A stretch of DNA of 7,667 bases from positions 1-7,667 of the forward strand of contig JAJDCF010000087.1 in assembly GCA_029260955.1 (NCBI GenBank), written 5' to 3'. How positions within the stretch are numbered: position 1 is the first letter of the stretch; every line of letters starts with the position of its first letter. The translations under genes and the position numbers were made by a program. Source of the DNA: Patescibacteria group bacterium. GTDB lineage: Bacteria > Patescibacteriota > Gracilibacteria > UM-FILTER-43-11. Below the pieces are notes generated by a model. The model saw only the letters and a list, made by a program, of their open reading frames with translations. It searched no databases and had not been told where the DNA came from. Positions 1 to 6,807 of this stretch are shown here, piece by piece.

Positions 1-1046
1 GAACCAACCGCACTTTTCAGTGGATTTTTGATGTTAACAAGGATGAAATTTACTGGTGCACGGCTGATCCCGGTTGGATTACGGGGCATAGTTACATCGT
101 TTACGCGCCTCTGATGGCTGGTGTCACTACACTTATGTTCGAAGGCGTGCCTATCTACCCTAAGCCCGACAAAATTTGGAAGATAGTGGATAAATATAAG
201 GTGAATATTTTGTATACAGCTCCTACCTTGATTCGTACACTTGTTAAGTTTGGTGAAAAATGGCCCAACAAGCATGATCTTTCCTCCCTTCGCTTGCTTG
301 GATCAGTAGGTGAACCTATCAATCCTGAGGCTTGGCGCTGGTATTACAATGTGATTGGCAAAAAGAAATGCCCCATCGTAGATACTTGGTGGCAAACCGA
401 AACCGGCATGATCATGATCACACCCCTTCCGGTCATGTCGCTTAAGGCAGGTAGCGCTACCTTGCCTTTTCCTGGTATTCAGGCGGCTGTTCTCGATGAA
501 AATGGTGATGAAGTTGCGCCAGGTAAGGGTGGATACCTGGTAATCAAGAATCCTTGGCCTTCTATGCTTCGAACGGTTTTTAGGAACGAAAAAAGATACC
601 TTCATACTTATTGGGAAAAGTTCCCCGGTTACTACCAAACAGGTGATTTAGCTCACATCGACAAAGATGGCTACTTCTGGATTCAAGGCCGTAGTGATGA
701 TGTTCTTTCTATTGCTGGTCATCGTATTAGCAATGCAGAAATCGAGAGTGCTCTGGTTTCACATCTGGATGTTTCGGAAGCTGGTGTTATCGGTAAGCCT
801 CATCCTATTAAGGGTGAAAGTGCCAAGGCTTTCGTTATTCTAAAGCAGGGCAAAAAAGGTTCTGATGAATTGATAGCCGCACTAAAAAAACATATCCGAA
901 AAGAACTCGGGCCGATCGCGGTGACAGATGAAATTGAGTTTGTGGACAAACTTCCAAAGACCAGAAGCGGCAAAATCATGCGACGCGTCATCAAGGCCTA
1001 CGAACTTGGGCAGGATGCGGGGGATACGAGCGGATTGGCTGATTAA
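1..1046 (+). CDS. acs: Acetyl-coenzyme A synthetase, AMP-forming (5'-truncated by the window)
   Basis: This enzyme activates acetate with ATP to acetyl-AMP and then transfers the acetyl group to CoA, in the cytoplasm. The reading frame is open from base 3 with no start in the window; 347 residues are visible and roughly 300 N-terminal residues are missing compared with the family's usual 630-660. In fragment numbering I see the YWCTADPGWITGHSY block near residues 17-31, GEPINPEAW at 103-111, DTWWQTETG at 127-135 (the second Trp is the residue that restricts the pocket to acetate in Salmonella Acs), YYQTGD ending at Asp215, GRSDD at 229-233, and PKTRSGKIMRR near the C-terminus. The Lys at fragment position 324 (codon 972-974) matches the catalytic lysine that is reversibly acetylated in known Acs enzymes. 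The end resembles the usual GDTSTLED tail. The first in-frame ATG (114) is internal, not the real start. Its stop overlaps that of the convergent gene. A propionyl-CoA synthetase is a less likely alternative. Confidence 0.95.
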   Translation, partial: TNRTFQWIFDVNKDEIYWCTADPGWITGHSYIVYAPLMAGVTTLMFEGVPIYPKPDKIWKIVDKYKVNILYTAPTLIRTLVKFGEKWPNKHDLSSLRLLGSVGEPINPEAWRWYYNVIGKKKCPIVDTWWQTETGMIMITPLPVMSLKAGSATLPFPGIQAAVLDENGDEVAPGKGGYLVIKNPWPSMLRTVFRNEKRYLHTYWEKFPGYYQTGDLAHIDKDGYFWIQGRSDDVLSIAGHRISNAEIESALVSHLDVSEAGVIGKPHPIKGESAKAFVILKQGKKGSDELIAALKKHIRKELGPIAVTDEIEFVDKLPKTRSGKIMRRVIKAYELGQDAGDTSGLAD

Positions 1047-2779
1047 TTAGGCTCTTCTGTTGATTCTACTGCGCCAGTCATTCTTTGAACAACGGTAATT
1101 TCCTTTGGACTTGGTTCTATTTCATTCCCCGACCGATCGCGGAGGTTTTTCATGGTGATTTTGTAACGCTCCAGATTTTGCTCCGTAACACCCTCAAGTT
1201 CCAATTTGATTACGCTGGCATCAATAATTTCTGCATAAATCACCTTTACCTCATCGGTGGTTACGGAATCGATTTCGTTGGCATCAGTTATTTCGAAGTT
1301 TATGGCATCACTTCCACTACTGACTTCGATGGGCTCATTCCAGTAAATGCTTACAGTATTCAAGTCCTCAAATACCTGTTCAATGGGGTATGGCGCAGAG
1401 GTGTCTGGTCCTAGTTGAAGATCTAAATCTATGTCGCTTATAGGAGTACCTTGCCATATAGCTTTATTCTCTTTGGCATCAAAATCATCACTGATTATCT
1501 CACTATCTTCGTGGGATTCTGCAGTAATTGTATATCTTTTATCGTCACCGGATTGTTTTAATATGCGTAGTTGATAGGTGTTGTTTGGCAAAAGAGTTCT
1601 AGGAAGTTGATAAGTGTATCCGACAGTGCTCTTGCTTCCAGCCGGAAGAATAAGTTGAGTGCTTATAACCTTGAATTCACCCTCTGTTTCTACGGTAGCC
1701 CCAAGCGTGTCGCTATTAACGATGGCTGAAGCAGGAATATAAAGTCTCAAGAAACCTTTGTAGTCATCCGCATATATATTTTTTGATCCGGGGTATCTCA
1801 CAACGATTTCGGTGGTAACTTCAGGGATTTCCTTTTGAATATTTATATGATGATAAACCTCTTTTACTAAATATCGATCGGCTTTCTTGCTACCCAGGTT
1901 TGCCAGATTAACGGCTAGAAAATCAGAGTTTTCTGGTAAATCCATGTTGTTGGCCCAGCCTTTTTTCTCAAGTTTTTTCTGCATTCCTTCACTTTTGAGC
2001 CATATATATAGGTCTTTTGATTCTAAGGCATCCAAAATGACTGATTTTGTTTTAAATGGGTGCCATTTAGCCTTTGGAATGATGCTTGTTGCAAGTTCTC
2101 CTAAAATACTTTTTCGTTCAATTAGGGCCTTCTCATCATGGCGATCAACATCGTTAACAGTATCGGTTAGAGTTTTGAATAAATTATCTGCATTCACTTT
2201 TTCGCCATCAATTTCAATGCTTCCAAGTTTTTTAACCAAATCCTCCACCATACTAAAGTTCACTACAATAATTCCATCTACATCGTTGTCGGGGAATTTT
2301 TTCTGATAGAAGTCAATAAGAGTTGCAGCACTTTTCGGGAAATCAGGTTCCCAGTTAGCATCTCGGAAGGTGTAACCCTCGTACCACTCGTTTTTTAGCA
2401 ATTCTTCGTGAGGGTACGGAGGTGTTACATAGGTGTCAGTATCAATTTCGTAGGAATTATGGAAAGAAATATCAGATACAAAGCCCATGGTAGCGCTAGC
2501 TTCTCCGTAACCGGTAATAAAGCCGCCAGTTGGTCTGGTTTCGTAGTTATTTTGAAGCAAAATCAGGTATTCCTTGTGAAAAAATGTAAGTCGCAGATAG
2601 TTATTGGCAAAAAAGCGTAGGTCACCCATCGATAAATAGCCAATAAACAGAATTCCGAAGAGCACGCCAAAGATTATAACGAGCCATTTCTTTAGGCCTC
2701 CACCTAGTTTTGGGAGTTTAACAGAAAGCTTACGCTTCTTATCTTGGTGTTTGTATGGGCTGTATCCGCTTGGTTGCAT
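1043..2779 (-). CDS. DUF4012-family membrane-anchored extracytoplasmic protein with C-terminal Ig-like (Big_5-type) domain
   Basis: The function is unknown; the family is recognised by sequence. A basic cytoplasmic N-terminus (residues 10-31, rich in Lys) precedes one hydrophobic segment at about 32-51, so the remainder is probably outside the membrane, with an uncleaved anchor more likely than a cleaved signal. DUF4012 hallmarks follow: LLQNNYETRPTGGFITGYG at 74-92, PPYP at 120-123, RDANWEPDFPKSA at 139-151 and DGIIVVNF at 168-175. A beta-rich middle part has the family's YxGFLRLYIP and YTYQLP blocks. From about residue 459 to 566 there is a separate Ig-like domain with a WNEPI strand and the typical DRSGN turn (Asp548-Asn552), resembling Big_5/SbsA Ig-like domains of cell-surface proteins. 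The tail is acidic. It resembles but is not a LytR-CpsA-Psr phosphotransferase, since I do not see that family's arginine-rich catalytic motifs. ATG at 2779 is chosen because it puts the basic segment and anchor at the start; AGGAA lies 11 bases upstream. A surface or envelope role is inferred from topology only. Confidence 0.85.
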   Translation of the reverse strand: MQPSGYSPYKHQDKKRKLSVKLPKLGGGLKKWLVIIFGVLFGILFIGYLSMGDLRFFANNYLRLTFFHKEYLILLQNNYETRPTGGFITGYGEASATMGFVSDISFHNSYEIDTDTYVTPPYPHEELLKNEWYEGYTFRDANWEPDFPKSAATLIDFYQKKFPDNDVDGIIVVNFSMVEDLVKKLGSIEIDGEKVNADNLFKTLTDTVNDVDRHDEKALIERKSILGELATSIIPKAKWHPFKTKSVILDALESKDLYIWLKSEGMQKKLEKKGWANNMDLPENSDFLAVNLANLGSKKADRYLVKEVYHHINIQKEIPEVTTEIVVRYPGSKNIYADDYKGFLRLYIPASAIVNSDTLGATVETEGEFKVISTQLILPAGSKSTVGYTYQLPRTLLPNNTYQLRILKQSGDDKRYTITAESHEDSEIISDDFDAKENKAIWQGTPISDIDLDLQLGPDTSAPYPIEQVFEDLNTVSIYWNEPIEVSSGSDAINFEITDANEIDSVTTDEVKVIYAEIIDASVIKLELEGVTEQNLERYKITMKNLRDRSGNEIEPSPKEITVVQRMTGAVESTEEPN

Positions 2780-2792
2780 ATTGATGTTGGTT

Positions 2793-2828
2793 CCTGGTAA
2801 TTCTACGTGATTGGCGTTTTGTTTTCAA
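2793..2828 (-). promoter_or_regulatory. Predicted sigma70-type promoter of the DUF4012 gene
   Basis: Read on the minus strand, TTGAAA (2828-2823) and TAGAAT (2805-2800) each match the consensus at five of six positions and are separated by exactly 17 bases. Transcription would start near 2793, leaving a leader of only about 14 bases before the ATG at 2779. That puts the AGGAA at 2795-2791 at or just before the mRNA 5' end, so it may not work as a ribosome binding site. The -35 bases are shared with the region in front of the divergent ldh promoter. This is a prediction by eye. Confidence 0.5.
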
Positions 2829-2852
2829 TGGCTTGGCCTGATGTGCTAAAAT
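2823..2852 (+). promoter_or_regulatory. Predicted extended -10 promoter of ldh
   Basis: TAAAAT at 2847-2852 is preceded by TGC (2844-2846), giving an extended -10 element. The -35 region is poor (TTTCAA at 2823-2828 with an 18-base spacer, or TTCAAT at 2824-2829 with 17), which an extended -10 can compensate. The start would be near 2859, giving a leader of about 27 bases that is almost all A and T and has no Shine-Dalgarno sequence. dinG could be read from this promoter too. Confidence 0.5.
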
Positions 2853-2885
2853 CGGACTTAAGAAATAAAAAATAAATTTGAAATT

Positions 2886-3836
2886 ATGAAGAAAAAAAAT
2901 GTAGTCCCTTGTACCGTTCGTGAAACACGCATTGCTGTTGTCGGAACAGGCATGGTTGGATCTTCTTTTGCTTATGCGGCTATGATTAAAGGGCTAGCTG
3001 CAGAACTTGTTCTGATTGATGCAAGTGAAGAGCGTGAGGCAGGAGAGGTCATGGACTTGGCTCATGGTTTGATTGGCACCGAAACAGGTAAAATTACTGG
3101 TGGTGATTTTAAGGATTGTGGAGATGTAGATATTATCATTATTACGGCTGGTGCAGCTCAGAAGCCTGGTGAAACCAGGCTTGATTTAGTGAATAAGAAC
3201 GTCAAAATTCTTAAATCCATCATCAAAAAAATGGGCAAACTTCGCCCAGATACAGTTGTTATTGTGGTCTCAAATCCAGTTGATATTTTGGCTTATGTTG
3301 CTCGCGAAAAAATTAAACAGCCTAATAGGGGGCAGGTTTTTGGTACGGGTACTGCTTTAGATACTTCACGTCTTCGCTACAACATCAGTCAGGAACTTGG
3401 CGTGAATTTGCACAATGTTCACGGTTATGTTTTGGGTGAACACGGTGACAGTGAATTTGTTGCATGGAGTGCTGTAAATGTTTCCAGTATGCCTGTTAAA
3501 AAGTTAATGTCGGCTAAAAAGATGCAAGCTATTGAGAAGAAGACTAGAAGAGCTGCCTACGAAATCATTCAACGAAAGCGAGCTACGTACTATGGAATTG
3601 GAGTGGTAATCACCGAGATTGTTGAAGCTGTTTTAAACGACAAAAAAATGGTCATGCCTGTTTCTACTGTTCCAGGTTCAGCTTATGGCATTAAAGATAT
3701 GTCTGTTGGTGTTCCTGCTGTCATTGGTCGAAGTGGTGTAGAGAAAGTCTGGAAGATGCCTCTTACTATGCCAGAAAAGGCTAAGCTTAAGAAATCTGCC
3801 AAACTCCTAAAAAAGATACTTAAAGGAGTGAAATAG
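2886..3836 (+). CDS. ldh: L-lactate dehydrogenase (NAD-dependent)
   Basis: It interconverts pyruvate plus NADH with L-lactate plus NAD+ in the cytoplasm, the terminal redox step of lactic fermentation. The 316-residue length is normal. The Rossmann fold starts with the GTGMVG loop at 20-25, and Asp45 is placed to bind the NAD ribose. The substrate loop reads AGAAQKPGETR (88-98): Gln92 at the specificity position marks LDH, where malate dehydrogenases have Arg, and Arg98 is the mobile-loop arginine. Further catalytic residues are Asn130 in SNPVDIL, Asp159 and Arg162 in LDTSRLRY, His186 in GEHGDSE and Thr234 in ATYYGIG. Arg164 and His179 align with Arg173 and His188, the fructose-1,6-bisphosphate contacts of Geobacillus LDH, so allosteric activation is possible. 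ATG 2886 gives a short basic lead of about 14 residues before the first strand and has no clear Shine-Dalgarno sequence. A promoter-like element lies upstream, and dinG follows 26 bases after the TAG. A related 2-hydroxyacid dehydrogenase with altered specificity cannot be wholly excluded. Confidence 0.93.
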   Translation: MKKKNVVPCTVRETRIAVVGTGMVGSSFAYAAMIKGLAAELVLIDASEEREAGEVMDLAHGLIGTETGKITGGDFKDCGDVDIIIITAGAAQKPGETRLDLVNKNVKILKSIIKKMGKLRPDTVVIVVSNPVDILAYVAREKIKQPNRGQVFGTGTALDTSRLRYNISQELGVNLHNVHGYVLGEHGDSEFVAWSAVNVSSMPVKKLMSAKKMQAIEKKTRRAAYEIIQRKRATYYGIGVVITEIVEAVLNDKKMVMPVSTVPGSAYGIKDMSVGVPAVIGRSGVEKVWKMPLTMPEKAKLKKSAKLLKKILKGVK

Positions 3837-3856
3837 GGGTATGAGCGTGGTATGAT
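3828..3856 (+). promoter_or_regulatory. Possible promoter directing a leaderless dinG transcript
   Basis: TATGAT at 3851-3856 (five of six consensus bases) is preceded by TGG (3848-3850), an extended -10 form. Seventeen bases further upstream is GTGAAA (3828-3833; four of six), which overlaps the last codons of ldh. The normal distance from a -10 to the start point places transcription initiation at or within a base or two of the A of ATG 3863. If used, the mRNA would lack a 5' leader, which would explain the missing Shine-Dalgarno sequence and favour ATG 3863 over GTG 3857. Co-transcription from the ldh promoter is the alternative. Confidence 0.38.
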
Positions 3857-3862
3857 GTGTGC

Positions 3863-6661
3863 ATGTTTAAGCAGCCTTTTGTCGTACTCGACCTGGAAAC
3901 CAGCGGCATAGATCCAAAACGTGACGAGATTATTGAAGTCGCGATGATTCGCTATGAAAATGGAAAGGAAGTAGATCGCTATGACGACCTTATCAAGATT
4001 GACTTCAAGCTTTCTGAGATAATTACCATTATTACAGGGATTACCGATAAAGATTTAGAGGAAAATGGAAGAGAAAAAGATGATGTTTTTGCTGAAGTGG
4101 AAAGAGTGATTAATGGAGCTTACATTGTCGCTCATAATTCAAACTTTGATGTCGGTTTTTTGCGAGAAAAGGGAATTGATCTCCATAATATTCTTGGCAC
4201 TATCGATACCATCCCATTGGCTCAGATATTAATGCCTGAGGCACCCAGTTACAGTTTGGAGTCCATTACCGATGACATTGGGATTACTCACAAAAATAAG
4301 CACCGAGCCATGGGTGATGTGGAAGCTACGCTTGATCTTTTAAAGCATCTCTGGAAGCTTGGTGGTCAGATTCCAAGGGCTTCACTCAAAGAAATTCAGG
4401 AATATTTACCTCGGGCGGAATGGGATGCTGGCATATTTTTTGATGAACTCAAGCCTTCAGCTTCTAAATCGAAAGGACAGGTGGAAAAAGTTTTGCCACA
4501 AGACTTAGAAATGACGAACGGAATCAGAAAAGCACTCGAATTGAATGAGGTTTTTGGAAAGGAGGGGGCACTGGGTCAGGTGATGGAATCTTCTGAGGCA
4601 CGTCCTCAACAAGTAGATATGTCTCAGAACGTTCTGACGGCTTTTCAGCAGGGTTACCACCTTATTTGTGAGGCGCCAACGGGTGTCGGTAAATCACTGG
4701 CTTACCTTGCGGCTGCGGCAAATATGGCTATTTCCAATAAATCCAAGGTTGTTATTTCTACCAACACCATCAACCTACAAGATCAACTTTTTCAGAAGGA
4801 TATTCCACTTTTGCAGTCGATTTACAAAGAGGCGACTGGTCATTCCGGAGTGCGAGCGGCACTGCTAAAGGGTCGTTCTCACTATTTGTGCTTGCGCAGG
4901 CTGGCTGAATTCAAACGTCGTCCTAGTCTTACTGAAAATGAGCTAATTTTGCTTATTAAAATAATCGTGTGGCAGGCTTGGAATGCAGGTGGCGACAACA
5001 GCGACATTCATTTAGCTCGTCATGAGACTTTGATTTGGGATTTTGAACTTTCCGCGGATCAAAAATACTGTAGCCCTCAAAAATGTAAGGCCTATGGCAA
5101 TTGTTATCTGCATGAGGCCCGAAAAAACGCGGAAAATGCTGATATTATTGTTGTAAATCACGCTCTTCTCTGCGCGGATTTGGAATCTGATGGTAGTTTA
5201 CTCCCGGACTACAATTATTTGGTGGTAGATGAGGCTCATCACTTTGAAACGGTGGCTACCAAAGCTTTTGGAGTTGAGATTAAGCAGGAGTCACTATCTA
5301 TTCCTATCAAGACCATCAAAAATCACTTAGAAGATTTGAAACGTAGGTTTTCTGGCACTCTTTTTACAGCTAGTAAATCCTTTGAATCCATCGATTCCAT
5401 TTTGGATGAAGTTCCGGAGCTAAATCAGGCTCTTGATAACTTCTTCAGTATTCTTGTAATTTTTGTGAGTCGAAATGTGCCGAATTCCGGTTTTATAGAA
5501 CATCTTCTTGTCGATAAGGTCATTGGTGCTTCTGAGGAATGGATGAATTTAGGAGGTTCTTTTGATGAACTTCACGGCAGGATTATGGCTTGGATTTCGG
5601 GCTTGCGTAAGTTTGCTACAGCCCTGGAACTTGCTGAGTCTGATGATTTTCCTGAGCAATCAGATTTTACAAATGAACTGATGCAAGAGATTCAGATTAT
5701 GGCGGAGGAGCTTGGACATGTGCAGAACTTTTTTGAGAACGACAATGATGCTAAAAAGCTTATTCGTTGGATTACTTCAGATTTTAAGGGTGAGATTACC
5801 ATTTTTATGGCACCGCTTATGCTCGGTGACGAACTGGACGGGCGGCTTTATGAAGACAAAAAATCTGTCATCTTTACGTCGGCTACACTTGGTGTGAAAT
5901 TGGTCAGCCGCGATGAGACCGAGCAGCATCCTTTTACCTACTTCCGCCAAATGCTGGGCTTAGATGAACGGTTTGAGGAGCTTATTCTGGAGAGTCCTTT
6001 TGATTTTGAGAGGCAGGCTTATGCTATTACACCTACTGATTTACGGCCTGTACAAGTCAGAGATTCGATTGAGCAGGTGGGAGGATTTTTCACAAAACTT
6101 CTTCGTGCGGTGGGGGGTAGCTTGATGGGGCTATTTACGTCTCACGGTGCACTCGAAAAGGTTTATTTGAATCTGAAGCATGATTTTACTTCTAAGGATC
6201 CCAACGTTTTTGCTCAGCGAATTAGTGGTGGGAGGGCCAAAGTGATGAAGGCTTTTATGAAGGATCCCCATCATTCTGCACTACTCGGAACCAATAGCTT
6301 TTGGGAGGGGGTGGACATTCAAGGTGATGCTTTGACGACGCTGGTTATTCATAAATTACCCTTTGATGTGCCGAGTGACCCAATATTTAAAGCTCGGAGC
6401 GAGATGTTCAACAATAGTTTTATGGAATACTCCGTTCCGCGGGCGATTTTACGATTTAAGCAGGGGTTTGGTCGTTTGATTCGTTCAAAAAGTGACTTTG
6501 GCGCTCTGATCGTGCTCGATAATCGTGTGCTTACAAAGGAATACGGAAAAATGTTCCTTCAGGCTTTGCCTCAGGGAGTTTTGATTGATCGGATGGAGCT
6601 GGAGGAGGTGCCGGAGAAGGTTAGGGAGTGGTTGGAGTTGTCTAGGAATGAGCAAAATTAG
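3863..6661 (+). CDS. dinG: DinG-type protein: DEDDh 3'-5' exonuclease fused to an XPD-like iron-sulfur DNA helicase
   Basis: Predicted to unwind DNA (5'-3', R-loops, damage structures) and degrade 3' ends; the role is inferred from the family. Numbering is from ATG 3863 (932 residues). Residues 5-165 form a DnaQ-like exonuclease with an apparently complete DEDDh set: Asp10 and Glu12 in LDLET, Asp96 in HNSNFD, His147 and Asp152 in HRAMGD. The helicase follows, with RPQQ near 247-250, Walker A APTGVGKS at 271-278, motif Ia STNTINLQDQ at 299-308, DEAH at 456-459, TSATLG at 672-677, FWEGVDI at 813-819 and QGFGRLIR at 867-874. Cys343, Cys403, Cys408 and Cys414 sit between Walker A and DEAH; the last three have the C-x4-C-x5-C spacing of the E. 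coli DinG 4Fe-4S site. Length matches the Bacillus-type DinG (about 930), not the 716-residue E. coli form. A GTG at 3857 in the same frame would add two residues; ATG is preferred because the protein then begins just before the first exonuclease strand. No Shine-Dalgarno sequence is well placed for either. Confidence 0.93.
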   Translation: MFKQPFVVLDLETSGIDPKRDEIIEVAMIRYENGKEVDRYDDLIKIDFKLSEIITIITGITDKDLEENGREKDDVFAEVERVINGAYIVAHNSNFDVGFLREKGIDLHNILGTIDTIPLAQILMPEAPSYSLESITDDIGITHKNKHRAMGDVEATLDLLKHLWKLGGQIPRASLKEIQEYLPRAEWDAGIFFDELKPSASKSKGQVEKVLPQDLEMTNGIRKALELNEVFGKEGALGQVMESSEARPQQVDMSQNVLTAFQQGYHLICEAPTGVGKSLAYLAAAANMAISNKSKVVISTNTINLQDQLFQKDIPLLQSIYKEATGHSGVRAALLKGRSHYLCLRRLAEFKRRPSLTENELILLIKIIVWQAWNAGGDNSDIHLARHETLIWDFELSADQKYCSPQKCKAYGNCYLHEARKNAENADIIVVNHALLCADLESDGSLLPDYNYLVVDEAHHFETVATKAFGVEIKQESLSIPIKTIKNHLEDLKRRFSGTLFTASKSFESIDSILDEVPELNQALDNFFSILVIFVSRNVPNSGFIEHLLVDKVIGASEEWMNLGGSFDELHGRIMAWISGLRKFATALELAESDDFPEQSDFTNELMQEIQIMAEELGHVQNFFENDNDAKKLIRWITSDFKGEITIFMAPLMLGDELDGRLYEDKKSVIFTSATLGVKLVSRDETEQHPFTYFRQMLGLDERFEELILESPFDFERQAYAITPTDLRPVQVRDSIEQVGGFFTKLLRAVGGSLMGLFTSHGALEKVYLNLKHDFTSKDPNVFAQRISGGRAKVMKAFMKDPHHSALLGTNSFWEGVDIQGDALTTLVIHKLPFDVPSDPIFKARSEMFNNSFMEYSVPRAILRFKQGFGRLIRSKSDFGALIVLDNRVLTKEYGKMFLQALPQGVLIDRMELEEVPEKVREWLELSRNEQN

Positions 6662-6807
6662 TTATCTGAAATTAGCTGAAATCTAGAAATATAAGTTAAC
6701 ACCTGCTATGTTTTTACGCGTAGTGTAAGCAATTATATTGACTTTGAGGATATTTTTTGCTATTATTGGTTTGAAGATTATATCAAAAAATTAGTTAACC
6801 ATATTAA
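6662..6807. other. AT-rich intergenic region between dinG and the Fic gene
   Basis: This 146-base gap contains the Fic promoter described separately. Two copies of AGTTAAC (6694-6700 and 6793-6799), each with the palindrome GTTAAC, flank that promoter and could be operator half-sites, though such AT-rich words can recur by chance. An eight-base palindrome TACGCGTA lies at 6715-6722. I find no strong GC hairpin followed by a T-run, so no intrinsic terminator for dinG is evident. Confidence 0.45.
6738..6766 (+). promoter_or_regulatory. Predicted promoter of the Fic gene
   Basis: TTGACT (6738-6743) and TATTAT (6761-6766) each match the consensus at five of six positions, with a 17-base spacer and a TGC extension directly before the -10. 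It is the most consensus-like promoter in the window. Initiation near 6773 would leave a leader of about 35 bases before GTG 6808, AT-rich and without a recognisable Shine-Dalgarno sequence. Confidence 0.58.

Noticed and set aside
303..638. Minus-strand open frame of 111 codons
   Set aside because: It lies antisense to acs, whose protein matches its family across the whole stretch; the minus-strand translation shows no recognisable motif.
1085..2620. Plus-strand open frames of 70-139 codons (1085-1414, 1887-2306, 2408-2620)
   Set aside because: All lie opposite the DUF4012 gene, which has continuous family signal, and their translations look like antisense shadow sequence.
2886..3836. Malate dehydrogenase as the identity of the lactate dehydrogenase gene
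   Set aside because: The specificity residue is Gln92 rather than Arg, in the LDH-type AGAxQKPGETR loop.
3841..3855. ATG AGC GTG GTA TGA mini-ORF and the ATGATG at 3852 as possible dinG starts
   Set aside because: The first ends after four codons and the others are out of frame with dinG; TAGGGG at 3834-3839 is 23 bases from ATG 3863, too far for a usual ribosome binding site.
4668..5897. Short plus-strand frames inside dinG (4668-4868, 5712-5897)
   Set aside because: They are out of frame within conserved helicase sequence and encode no recognisable protein.
6666..6690. CTGAAAT repeated at a ten-base period just after dinG
   Set aside because: Only two exact copies and one degenerate copy in AT-rich DNA; likely chance.
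6699..6731. Possible terminator hairpin after dinG (ACAC...GTGT and TGCT...AGCA pairings)
   Set aside because: Only four-base arms with mismatches and no following T-run; not convincing as an intrinsic terminator.
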